Part shown: positions 1 through 6,797 of the stretch, in pieces | Layout of the letters: each line of letters begins with the position of its first letter | Position numbering within the stretch: the stretch's first letter is position 1 | Assembly (NCBI GenBank): GCA_023411405.1 | Contig: JAEYOU010000091.1 | Location: forward strand, 1 to 7,509 | Length of the DNA: 7,509 bases | Direction of reading: 5' to 3' | From: Pseudomonadota bacterium | GTDB lineage: Bacteria; Myxococcota; Myxococcia; Myxococcales; Anaeromyxobacteraceae | Notes under the pieces: generated by a model | What the model saw: the letters and a program-made list of their open reading frames with translations, nothing else | What the model was told of the DNA's origin: nothing | Databases searched by the model: none | Position numbers and translations under genes: made by a program

Positions 1-2
1 TC

Positions 3-842
3 CCCGAGGTGCGGCCGGCCGAGGCGACGCCGGCCGCGCTCGCCGCCTGGAGCCGGACCAACGTGCGGCCGGCGCGGCAGGCGGGGTACGCGATCGTCAC
101 CGTCACGGTCCCCCTCGGCGATCTCAGCGCGGCGCAGTTCGCGGCGCTGGCGGCGCTCGCGCGCGCGTACTCCGACGGAGCGGTCCGGGTCACGCGCACG
201 CAGAACGTGGTCCTCCGCTGGGTCCGCGCGGCGGACGTTCCGGCGCTGTACGCGCGGCTCGCCGCGATCGGCCTGGGGCTCGTGGGCGCGGACACGCCCG
301 CGGACGTCGTGAGCTGCCCGGGCGCCGAGACCTGCCGGCTCGCCGTGACGCACTCCCGCGGCCTCGGCCGCGACCTCGAGGCGCGGCTCCGGGCCGACCC
401 GGCGCTCACCGCGCGTCTCGGCGACGCGGACATCAAGATGAGCGGGTGCCCGAACGGCTGCGGCCAGCACCACGTCGCCGCGATCGGCCTCCAGGGCAGC
501 GTCCGGAAGGTGGGCGACAAGGCCGTGCCGCAGTACTTCGTGCTGCTCGGCGGAGGGCTCTCGGCGGAGGAGGGCGCGCGGTTCGGCGAGCTCGCGGCCA
601 AGATCCCGGCGCGCCGGGTCGGCCAGGCCCTCGAGCGGCTGGCCGCGCTGTACGAGACGAAGCGCACCCCCGGCGAGGCGGCGAGCGCGTTCTTCGCGCG
701 GCTGCCCGCGGCGGAGGCGAAGGCGGCGCTCGCGGACCTCACCCAGCTCGCGCCCGAGGACCTCACGCCCGCCGACGTCGTCGACCTCGGCGAGGACCTC
801 GCCCCGCCCGGCACGGCCAAGGAGGGGACGTGGGCGGCCTGA
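3..842 (+). CDS. Siroheme/[4Fe-4S] sulfite (or nitrite) reductase, C-terminal part; 5' end outside window
   Basis: This is the C-terminal half of a ferredoxin-type sulfite/nitrite reductase, which reduces sulfite to sulfide (or nitrite to ammonia) by six electrons in the cytoplasm. The frame is open from base 3 with no stop, so the GTG at 9 is probably internal and the gene begins upstream. Numbering from that GTG, residues ~26-90 form a ferredoxin-like half-domain with the RVTRTQN motif. C103 and C109 (CPGAETC), then C147 and C151 (GCPNGCG), give the C-x5-C / C-x3-C pattern that holds the [4Fe-4S] cluster and siroheme in this family. The C-terminal ~45 residues are a low-complexity Ala/Glu/Asp-rich tail. 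Position at the head of a sulfate-uptake operon favours assimilatory sulfite reductase over nitrite reductase, but the motifs do not separate the two. Family assignment is secure; substrate is inferred from context. Confidence 0.92.
   Translation, partial: PEVRPAEATPAALAAWSRTNVRPARQAGYAIVTVTVPLGDLSAAQFAALAALARAYSDGAVRVTRTQNVVLRWVRAADVPALYARLAAIGLGLVGADTPADVVSCPGAETCRLAVTHSRGLGRDLEARLRADPALTARLGDADIKMSGCPNGCGQHHVAAIGLQGSVRKVGDKAVPQYFVLLGGGLSAEEGARFGELAAKIPARRVGQALERLAALYETKRTPGEAASAFFARLPAAEAKAALADLTQLAPEDLTPADVVDLGEDLAPPGTAKEGTWAA
819..825 (+). promoter_or_regulatory. Ribosome binding site for cysT
   Basis: AAGGAGG lies inside the last codons of the reductase gene, 4 nt before the GTG at 830. 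It is the strongest Shine-Dalgarno match in the operon. It decides the cysT start, since the open frame itself extends far upstream (to about 446) as a shadow of the reductase gene. Confidence 0.75.
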
Positions 843-1678
843 CCCCGACGCGCGCGCGCCGCGGCGTGCTCCCCGGGTTCGGGCTCTCGACCGGGTTCAC
901 GATCTTCTACCTCGGCCTCGTGGTCCTGCTGCCGCTCTCGGCGGTCGCGCTGAAGGCGAGCGAGCTCACGCTCGCGCAGGCCTGGGACATCGTGACGAGC
1001 CCGCGCGCGCTCGCGTCCTACCGGATCTCGTTCGGCGCGGCGGCGATCGGGGCGGCGATCAACACGGTCTTCGGCGTGCTGGTCGCCTGGGTGCTCGCGC
1101 GGTACCGCTTCCCCGGCCGCTCGCTCCTGGACGCGGTGGTGGATCTGCCCTTCGCCCTCCCCACCGCGGTCTCGGGCATCGCGCTCCTGGCGGTCTACGC
1201 CCGGACCGGCTGGATCGGGCGGTGGCTCGAGCCGCTGGGCGTGAAGAGCGCGTTCTCGCCCCTCGGGGTCGTGATCGCCCTCACGTTCATCGGCTTGCCG
1301 TTCGTGGTCCGGACGGTGCAGCCGGTGCTCGAGGACGCCGAGGTGGAGGTCGAGGAGGCGGCGGCGGTGCTGGGGGCGAGCCGCTGGCAGACGTTCCTCC
1401 GCGTGATCTTCCCGACGCTCGTCCCGCCCGCGCTCACCGGGTTCGCGCTCGCGTTCGCGCGGGCGCTCGGCGAGTACGGCTCGGTGGTCTTCATCTCCGG
1501 GAACCTGCCGCTCCGGACCGAGATCACCCCGCTCCTCATCATGACCAAGCTCGAGCAGTACGATTACGCCGGGGCGACGGCCATCGCGACCGTGATGCTC
1601 GTGGCGTCGTTCGCGCTGCTCTTCTCGATCAACGGCCTCCAGGCCTGGACCCGGCGCCGGGTGGGGATCGCCGCATGA
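830..1678 (+). CDS. cysT: Sulfate/thiosulfate ABC transporter permease CysT (CysU)
   Basis: One of two inner-membrane permeases that form the channel of the CysTWA sulfate/thiosulfate importer. The 282-residue product is close to the family's usual ~275-285. A short basic N-terminus (TRARR) precedes a first hydrophobic helix at ~25-43. Further hydrophobic segments lie at ~68-92, 107-128, 149-165, 195-215 and 248-270, giving about six helices. The EAA cytoplasmic loop that docks on the ATPase is at ~175-195 (EEAAAVLGAS, then W, R and P at conserved spacing). It is followed by the family-typical ARALGEYGSVVFISGN. The GTG start has a good ribosome binding site and overlaps the reductase gene by 13 nt in another frame, implying translational coupling. 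The stop overlaps cysW (ATGA). A molybdate-type permease is the main alternative, but the paired CysW and the Sbp-family binding protein point to sulfate. Confidence 0.93.
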   Translation: MGGLTPTRARRGVLPGFGLSTGFTIFYLGLVVLLPLSAVALKASELTLAQAWDIVTSPRALASYRISFGAAAIGAAINTVFGVLVAWVLARYRFPGRSLLDAVVDLPFALPTAVSGIALLAVYARTGWIGRWLEPLGVKSAFSPLGVVIALTFIGLPFVVRTVQPVLEDAEVEVEEAAAVLGASRWQTFLRVIFPTLVPPALTGFALAFARALGEYGSVVFISGNLPLRTEITPLLIMTKLEQYDYAGATAIATVMLVASFALLFSINGLQAWTRRRVGIAA

Positions 1679-2589
1679 GCGTCCGCGCGGAAGAGCTGGA
1701 GCAGCTCGAGCCGGCCGCGGCGGCCGCCGCGGCCCCGCTGCCCGGGTTCCGGCGCGCGCACGAGGACCCGCCCTGGGTGCGGCGCCTCCTCATCGGCGTC
1801 GCGCTCGTCTTCCTCACCGGGTTCCTGCTGCTCCCGGCGGCGGCGGTGCTCATCGAGGCGCTGCGCGGCGGGCTCGAGGTCTGGCTCGCGGCCGTCACCC
1901 AGCCGGACGCCTGGGCGGCGGTGCGGCTCACCCTCCTCGTGGCCGCGATCGCCGTCCCGCTCAACACCGTCTTCGGCGTCGCCGCGGCCTGGTCCCTGAC
2001 CCGCTTCCGGTTCCGCGGGCAGAACCTGCTCCTCACGCTCATCGACTTGCCCTTCGGCGTCTCGCCGGTCATCGCCGGCATGTGCACCGTGCTCCTCTTC
2101 GGCGGGCAGGGGTACTTCGGCCCCTGGCTCCAGGAGCACGGCGTCCGGATCGTGTTCGCGGTGCCCGGCATCGTGCTCGCCACGGTCTTCGTGACGTTCC
2201 CCTTCGTCGCCCGCGAGCTCATCCCCTTCATGCAGCAGCAGGGCAAGGAGGAGGAGGAGGCCGCGCTCGTCATGGGCGCGAGCGGGTGGCAGATCCTCTC
2301 CCGCGTCACCGTCCCCAACGTCCGCTGGAGCCTCCTCTACGGGGTCATCCTCTGCAACGCGCGGGCGATGGGCGAGTTCGGGGCGGTGTCGGTGGTCTCG
2401 GGCCACATCCGCGGGCTCACGAACACCCTCCCGCTGCACGTCGAGGTCCTTTACAACGAGTACGCCTTCCGGGCGGCCTTCGCGTCCGCGTCGCTGCTGT
2501 TCCTCCTCGCGCTCCTCACCCTCGTGGCGAAGAAGCTCATGGAGTGGCAGCAGCGGCGCGCGCGCCAGGCATGGGAGCGCGCAAGATGA
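1675..2589 (+). CDS. cysW: Sulfate/thiosulfate ABC transporter permease CysW
   Basis: Second permease subunit of the sulfate/thiosulfate importer, partner of CysT in the inner membrane. The 304-residue product is slightly longer than many CysW proteins because of a cytoplasmic N-terminal extension of ~35 residues that contains an alanine run (residues ~14-21). The first membrane helix is at ~40-62. The EAA docking loop falls at ~194-213 (EEEEAALVMGASGW, then R-V and P). The following ARAMGEFGAVSVVSGHIRG is characteristic of CysW. The C-terminal helix precedes a basic tail rich in Lys, Gln and Arg. Its ATG overlaps the cysT stop (ATGA), with GGGGA at 1663-1667 seven nt upstream as a likely ribosome binding site. 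Its own stop overlaps the cysA ATG in the same way, so cysT, cysW and cysA are almost certainly translated as a coupled unit. Confidence 0.93.
   Translation: MSVRAEELEQLEPAAAAAAAPLPGFRRAHEDPPWVRRLLIGVALVFLTGFLLLPAAAVLIEALRGGLEVWLAAVTQPDAWAAVRLTLLVAAIAVPLNTVFGVAAAWSLTRFRFRGQNLLLTLIDLPFGVSPVIAGMCTVLLFGGQGYFGPWLQEHGVRIVFAVPGIVLATVFVTFPFVARELIPFMQQQGKEEEEAALVMGASGWQILSRVTVPNVRWSLLYGVILCNARAMGEFGAVSVVSGHIRGLTNTLPLHVEVLYNEYAFRAAFASASLLFLLALLTLVAKKLMEWQQRRARQAWERAR
2573..2577 (+). promoter_or_regulatory. Ribosome binding site for cysA
   Basis: GGGAG sits 8 nt before the ATG at 2586, inside the end of cysW. It favours this start over an in-frame ATG at 2571, which has only a weak AGG before it and would add five residues (MGARK) not typical of CysA N-termini. 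Confidence 0.55.
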
Positions 2590-3668
2590 CCATCCAGATC
2601 CACGGCGTGAGCAAGAGCTTCAACGGGACCCCGGTCCTCCGGGACGTGAGCCTGACCCTGCCCGACGGCGAGCTGACCGCGCTCCTCGGCCCGTCCGGCT
2701 GCGGGAAGACGACGCTCCTGCGCATCCTCGCCGGGCTGGAGGCGCCGGACGCGGGCGAGGTCCGCCACGGCGGCGCGACCATCCACGGCCAGAGCGCCCG
2801 CGACCGGAACGTCGGGCTCGTCTTCCAGCACTACGCCCTCTTCCGCCACATGACCGTGGGCGAGAACGTCGCGTTCCCGCTCCGCGTGCGCAAGCGGCCG
2901 AAGGCCGAGGTCGAGGCGCGCGTGCACGAGCTGCTCGGGCTGGTGCAGCTCGACGGCCTGGCCGGGCGGTACCCGCACCAGCTCTCCGGCGGGCAGCGCC
3001 AGCGCGTCGCGCTCGCGCGCGCCCTCGCCACGCGCCCCGAGGTGCTGCTCCTCGACGAGCCGTTCGGCGCGCTCGACGCCCGCGTCCGCCAGGAGCTCCG
3101 GCGCTGGCTCCGGCGGTTCCACGACGAGCTGCACGTCACCAGCGTGTTCGTCACGCACGACCAGGAGGAGGCCTTCGAGGTCGCCGACCGGGTGGTGCTC
3201 ATGAACGCCGGCCGCATCGAGCAGGAGGGGACCCCGGCGCAGGTGTTCGAGGAGCCGGCGAGCCCGTTCGTGATGCGGTTCCTCGGGGCGGTGAACGTGT
3301 TCCGCGGGCACGTGGACGGCGGCCGCGCGTTCGTCGGCGACCTCGAGTTCTCGGCCCCCGAGCCGTCGAGCGGGATCCGGGCGCCCGCCCACGTCTACGT
3401 CCGGCCGCACGAGCTCGAGATCCACGCGAAGCGCTCCCCGGGCAGCTTCGCCGCCCAGGTCGAGCGGGTCACCGTGCTCGGCGCCTCGGTGCGCGTCGAG
3501 CTCCGCGCCCCACCCTACGGCGAGCGGCTGGAGGCGGAGATCGATCTGCCCCGGAGCCACGCGCTCAAGCTCCGCAACGGCGACGGCGTCTTCCTCTCGC
3601 CGCGGCGGGTCCGGGTCTTCCCCGGCACCGATCCCGAGCAGGACAGCATCACCGCCAGCGGCCTGTAA
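2586..3668 (+). CDS. cysA: Sulfate/thiosulfate ABC transporter ATP-binding protein CysA
   Basis: Cytoplasmic ATPase that powers the CysT/CysW importer. The 360-residue product matches the usual ~350-365. All ABC motifs are intact: Walker A GPSGCGKTT (35-43), Q-loop Q81, signature LSGGQ (133-137), Walker B VLLLDE (153-158), D-loop ALD (162-164) and switch histidine H191 in VFVTHDQEEA. Residues ~235-350 form the C-terminal TOBE-type regulatory domain found in CysA and in sugar/molybdate ATPases. It contains the VRPHELEI segment that CysA proteins share. The start at 2586 is chosen for its ribosome binding site and its MTIQIHGVSKSF beginning, which fits CysA; ATG 2571 is possible. It overlaps the cysW stop by 4 nt. 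The motifs alone do not fix the substrate; gene order with cysT, cysW and the binding protein does. Confidence 0.94.
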   Translation: MTIQIHGVSKSFNGTPVLRDVSLTLPDGELTALLGPSGCGKTTLLRILAGLEAPDAGEVRHGGATIHGQSARDRNVGLVFQHYALFRHMTVGENVAFPLRVRKRPKAEVEARVHELLGLVQLDGLAGRYPHQLSGGQRQRVALARALATRPEVLLLDEPFGALDARVRQELRRWLRRFHDELHVTSVFVTHDQEEAFEVADRVVLMNAGRIEQEGTPAQVFEEPASPFVMRFLGAVNVFRGHVDGGRAFVGDLEFSAPEPSSGIRAPAHVYVRPHELEIHAKRSPGSFAAQVERVTVLGASVRVELRAPPYGERLEAEIDLPRSHALKLRNGDGVFLSPRRVRVFPGTDPEQDSITASGL

Positions 3669-3670
3669 CC

Positions 3671-3688
3671 GCCCGAGCCCGAGCCCGA
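3671..3688 (+). repeat. Short tandem repeat, three copies of GCCCGA
   Basis: Three head-to-tail copies of the hexamer GCCCGA fill half of the 36-nt gap between cysA and the binding-protein gene. The run ends in GAGG, 14 nt before the next start, too far for a strong ribosome binding site. I see no promoter or terminator in this gap, so the binding-protein gene is probably transcribed with cysTWA. Confidence 0.6.
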
Positions 3689-3704
3689 GGAATCACCAGG
3701 ACCC

Positions 3705-4733
3705 ATGCCCCCGAGACTCCGCACCCCGACCGTCCTCGCCGCCGCCCTCGCCGCCCTCCTCTCCTCGGCGGCCTGCAAGCGCGCCGGCGCCGTGCAGGAG
3801 GTGACGCTCCTCAACGCCTCGTACGACCCCACCCGCGAGCTGTACGAGGACGTGAACGCGGCGTTCGCGCGGGTGTGGCAGGCGCGGACCGGGCAGGTCC
3901 TGAAGGTCCGCCAGAGCCACGGCGGCTCCGGCGCCCAGGCGCGCGCGGTCGCGGACGGCCTCGAGGCCGACGTCGTCACGCTCGCGCTCGCCTGGGACGT
4001 GGACGCCCTCGCGGACAGAGGGCTCGTCGATCCGGGCTGGCAGCGGCGGCTGCCGCACAACGCGGCGCCGTACACCTCGACGATCGTCTTCCTCGTCCGG
4101 AAGGGCAACCCGAAGGGCGTCCGCGACTGGGACGACCTCGTGAAGCCCGGCGTCGAGGTGATCACGCCCAACCCGAAGACGTCCGGCGGCGCGCGCTGGA
4201 ACTACCTCGCCGCGTGGGTCCACGCGCTCGGCAAGCCCGGCGGCGACGAGGCGCAGGCGCGCGCGTTCGTGCGCGCGCTCTACCGCAACGTCCCGGTGCT
4301 CGACTCCGGGGCCCGCGGCGCCACCATCAGCTTCGTCGAGCGCGGCCTCGGCGACGTGCTCCTCACCTGGGAGAACGAGGCCATCCTGGCGGTGACCAAG
4401 CTCGCGAAGGGCGAGCTCGAGATCGTCACGCCGCGGCGCTCGATCCTGGCGGAGCCGCCCGTGGCGGTGGTGGACCGGGTCGTGGACCGGCGCGGCACGC
4501 GGGCGCTGGCCGAGGCCTACCTGAAGTTCCTCTACGCGCCCGAGGGGCAGGAGCTCGCCGCGCGCCACCACTACCGTCCGCGGGATCCGGCGGTCGTGGC
4601 GCGCCACGCGGCGGCGTTCCCGGCGCTCGAGCTCGCGACCGTGGACCAGGCGTTCGGCGGGTGGAAGCAGGCGCAGGCCGCGCACTTCGCGGACGGCGGG
4701 GTGTTCGACCAGATCTACCAGCACGGGAGATAG
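3705..4733 (+). CDS. sbp: Sulfate-binding protein (Sbp/CysP family), probable lipoprotein
   Basis: Extracytoplasmic solute-binding protein that delivers sulfate (possibly thiosulfate) to CysTWA. At 342 residues it is near the family length of ~330-340. Residues 1-23 form a signal peptide with basic residues, a hydrophobic Ala/Leu core and then SSAAC, so cleavage before C24 and lipid attachment are likely. Ser rather than Leu at -3 is a weak point. Mature-protein landmarks are LLNASYDPTRELYED near the start, TGQVLKVRQSHGGSGAQ (close to the first family signature), NPKTSGGAR at 156-164 (an exact match to the second signature N-P-K-[ST]-S-G-x-A-R), the GARGATISF segment, and WENE. The Ser and Gly-rich loops are those that hold the oxyanion in the family. 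It follows cysA after 36 nt. Sbp and CysP cannot be told apart from the sequence. Confidence 0.92.
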   Translation: MPPRLRTPTVLAAALAALLSSAACKRAGAVQEVTLLNASYDPTRELYEDVNAAFARVWQARTGQVLKVRQSHGGSGAQARAVADGLEADVVTLALAWDVDALADRGLVDPGWQRRLPHNAAPYTSTIVFLVRKGNPKGVRDWDDLVKPGVEVITPNPKTSGGARWNYLAAWVHALGKPGGDEAQARAFVRALYRNVPVLDSGARGATISFVERGLGDVLLTWENEAILAVTKLAKGELEIVTPRRSILAEPPVAVVDRVVDRRGTRALAEAYLKFLYAPEGQELAARHHYRPRDPAVVARHAAAFPALELATVDQAFGGWKQAQAAHFADGGVFDQIYQHGR

Positions 4734-4765
4734 CGGCCCCCCGGGGCTTCGGGTACGGTTGCGCG

Positions 4766-5971
4766 GTGCGCCGCCTCGCCCCGCTGCTCGTCGCCCTCGC
4801 CTTCCTCGCCTTCGTCTCCCTCGGCCTGCCCGACACGGTGCTCGGGGTGGCGTGGCCCACCATCCGGGAACGGTTCGGGCTCGCCCAGTCCGGCATGGGG
4901 CTCGTGCTCGCGTTCGGCGTGGGCGGGTACTTCCTCTCCGGGCTCCTCGCCGGGCGGCTCGTGCGCGCGCTCGGCGTCGGCGCGCTCCTCGCCGCGAGCA
5001 GCGGGCTCGTCGCGCTGGGCCTCGTCGGCTACGCGCTCGCGCCGCGCTGGTACTTCTTCTTCCCCATCGCGGCGGTGATCGGGCTCGGCTCCGGCGCGAT
5101 CGACTCCGGGTTGAACGCCTACGCCGCCCACCACTTCCCCGTGCGGACCATGAACTGGCTCCACGCCTCGTGGAGCGTGGGCGCGACCATCGGCCCCGCG
5201 ATCATGACCGCCGCGATCGCCGCGACGGCCTCCTACCGGCCCGGGTACGCGGTCCTCGCGGCGGCGCTCGGGTCCATGGCGCTCGCCTTCGCGACCACGC
5301 GGCGGTCCTGGGACGACCCCGGGAGCGATCCCGCGCCTGCGGCGGAGGGCGCAGCCCCCGCGGTCGCGGCGGCCCCGGTGGCCGATCCCGGCGGGTGGGG
5401 CGCGCTGCGTCGGGGCCGCGTCTGGCTGCAGATCGCGATCTTCTTCGTCTACACGGGCGTGGAGACCGGGACGGGGGCGTGGTGCTTCACGGTCCTGCGC
5501 GAGGAGCGCGGGTTCGGCGTCGAGGAGGCGGGCCTCTGGACGACGGTGTTCTGGGGCTCGCTCACGGCCGGGCGCGTGGCGCTCGGCTTCGTCGTCGACC
5601 GGTTCGGCCCGGATCGCCTCCTGCGCCTCGTCACCGCGACGGCGCTCGCCGGCGTCGCGGCGTTCGCGGTGCTCCCCGGCGTCGCGGGGGGCCTCGGCCT
5701 GATCGTGCTCGGCGGGAGCCTCGCGCCGATCTTCCCCACGCTCATGTCCCGGACGCCCGCCCGGCTCGGCGCGGAGGTGACGCACCACGCGGTCGGGTTC
5801 CAGGTGAGCGCGGCCACGCTCGGGAGCGTCATCCTGCCGGGCGGCTACGGCCTCCTCGCGGAGCGCCTCGGGGTGGGCGTCATCCCCTGGGCGCTCACCG
5901 GGGCGATGCTCCTCCTGCTCGTGCTGCACGAGGCGTTGCTGCGAGGGACGCGGGAGCTCGCGCCGGCCTAG
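4766..5971 (+). CDS. Major facilitator superfamily (MFS) transporter, substrate unknown
   Basis: A 401-residue integral membrane secondary transporter of the MFS fold. Hydrophobic helices run through both halves, separated by a cytoplasmic Ala/Pro/Asp-rich linker at ~181-215. The motif-A loop of the second half is well kept (GRVALGFVVDRFGPDR), while the equivalent in the first half is degenerate (GLLAGRLVRALGVG). The N-terminus (SLGLPDTVLGVAWPTIRERFG) and the HASWSVGATIGP segment resemble MFS proteins often annotated as fucose-permease-like or unassigned, which does not establish a sugar substrate. GTG 4766 is the only reasonable start after the preceding gene. It has no visible Shine-Dalgarno, so the start is less certain than the product. 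The gene lies 32 nt after the sulfate-binding protein and may share its transcript. Its TAG stop lies in a CTAG directly before the insertion sequence. Confidence 0.87.
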   Translation: MRRLAPLLVALAFLAFVSLGLPDTVLGVAWPTIRERFGLAQSGMGLVLAFGVGGYFLSGLLAGRLVRALGVGALLAASSGLVALGLVGYALAPRWYFFFPIAAVIGLGSGAIDSGLNAYAAHHFPVRTMNWLHASWSVGATIGPAIMTAAIAATASYRPGYAVLAAALGSMALAFATTRRSWDDPGSDPAPAAEGAAPAVAAAPVADPGGWGALRRGRVWLQIAIFFVYTGVETGTGAWCFTVLREERGFGVEEAGLWTTVFWGSLTAGRVALGFVVDRFGPDRLLRLVTATALAGVAAFAVLPGVAGGLGLIVLGGSLAPIFPTLMSRTPARLGAEVTHHAVGFQVSAATLGSVILPGGYGLLAERLGVGVIPWALTGAMLLLLVLHEALLRGTRELAPA

Positions 5972-6017
5972 GAGCCTGTCGGCCTAATGGGCCGGTTTCG
6001 TGGGGTCGGCGGCTCCT
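5970..6017. repeat. Inverted repeat at the MFS / insertion-sequence junction
   Basis: AGGAGCC (5970-5976) pairs with GGCTCCT (6011-6017), seven perfect base pairs around a 34-nt loop. The loop itself contains a small GGCC-TAATG-GGCC inverted repeat (5981-5993). The first arm overlaps the last two bases of the MFS stop codon. No T-tract follows, so a classic intrinsic terminator is not supported. It may belong to the end of the insertion sequence or may weakly limit read-through. Confidence 0.35.
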
Positions 6018-6116
6018 CGGAATCGCCGGCGCCCACGGCCTCCAGAACGGTTTCGGCCCCCACCGAGACAGCTACGCCGGCGCTGCGGCCCGGTACAGCT
6101 TCAGCAGGTTGTGCGT

Positions 6117-6120
6117 CAAT
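6117..6120 (-). other. Frameshift 2 in the transposase (apparent +1 nt)
   Basis: After the conserved EWSLIC the minus strand reads TGCATTGACGCACAAC. Dropping one base from ATTG gives TGC-(A/T)TG-ACG-CAC-AAC, that is C-M/L-T-H-N, followed by LLKLYRAAAPA and TAG. This restores the usual C-terminus of the family. Without it the frame runs on with unrelated residues to 5968. Confidence 0.75.
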
Positions 6121-6790
6121 GCAGATGAGCGACCACTCGGCCCGCACCTTCTCGATCCCGCGCAAGAGGAACTGGCGGAGTCCACGCGACTGCTTGATCT
6201 GGCCGAAGACCGGCTCGACGGTGGCCTTGCGACGAGCGTAGACCGCGTGGCCGACCTTCGTCAGGAGCTTCCGGCGCATCTTCTGCTTCGGCGTGAGGCT
6301 CGCGGGCGGTCGCCCGCGAGGCGGCGCGGGAGGCGGCTCGCCACGCTTCCAGCGCTCGGTCGCGATGAATGGGGCGACGCCCAACGCCTCGGCCCTGGCG
6401 ACGTTCTTCTCCGAGAAGTAGCCGGTATCGGCGGTCACCTGCTTCGGCGCGGCGCCGCAGTTCGCGAGGACCTGCTCCAGCACCGGCGCGAAGTGCTCCA
6501 CGTCCGGCGGCTGGTTCGTCACCGCCTCGGCCACGATGATCTGGTGCGGCTCGTCCACCGCGGCCTGACAATTGTAGCCCTGGACGAAGCCGTCCCCGGT
6601 CTTCTGGATCCGGCTGTCGGGGTCGGTGAAGTTTCGCTGCGCCTTCGGCCCCGGTTCCCCGTCCTCGCCGTGCGGGACGCGGTGCGTCGGGAGCGGGCTC
6701 GGGCCCTCCGGCGGCGGTGGGTCGTCATCGTCGTCCTCCTTCTCCGCCTCGGCGAGCGCCTTCGCTTCCGCCTCGAGCTCTGCCTTGGCA

Positions 6791-6797
6791 GCGCGCG
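6791..6797 (-). other. Frameshift 1 in the transposase (apparent +2 nt)
   Basis: On the minus strand the sequence reads CTCCGCGCGCTGCCAAG. The family reading ...RLR-AAKAELEAEA needs CTCCGCGCTGCCAAG, so one GC dinucleotide appears to have been added within an alternating GC run. Upstream homology (AESRLARLR) is in the frame of codon 6800. Downstream homology (AAKAELEAEAKALAEAEK) is in the frame of codon 6792. Confidence 0.75.

Noticed and set aside
1714..1740. Alanine/GC-rich run in the cysW N-terminus considered as a repeat or an indel site
   Set aside because: The frame stays intact through it and Ala runs are common in such GC-rich genomes; nothing else supports a special function.
2571..2573. 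Alternative in-frame ATG start for cysA
   Set aside because: Weaker ribosome binding context and a five-residue extension unlike CysA N-termini; ATG 2586 also gives the same ATGA overlap seen at cysT/cysW.
2451..3560. A 369-codon minus-strand open frame antisense to cysA
   Set aside because: Shadow of cysA, whose ABC motifs are all intact on the plus strand.
3693..4724. A 343-codon minus-strand open frame antisense to the sulfate-binding protein
   Set aside because: It mirrors the codon structure of the real gene, has no recognisable motif and no supporting neighbour or ribosome binding site.
4736..4753. A CCCCCCGGGG palindrome followed by CTTCGGG between the binding protein and MFS genes, considered as a terminator
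   Set aside because: The possible stems are only 4-5 bp with a loop that is too short or poorly placed, and no T-tract follows.
4715..5929. A 404-codon minus-strand open frame antisense to the MFS gene
   Set aside because: The product is Glu/Arg/Ala/His-rich low complexity, the usual shadow of a GC-rich membrane-protein gene; the plus strand has a clear family match.
5981..5993. GGCC-TAATG-GGCC considered as a terminal inverted repeat or operator
   Set aside because: Only 4-bp arms, and no matching copy was found near the right side of the window, so it is not supported as an element end.
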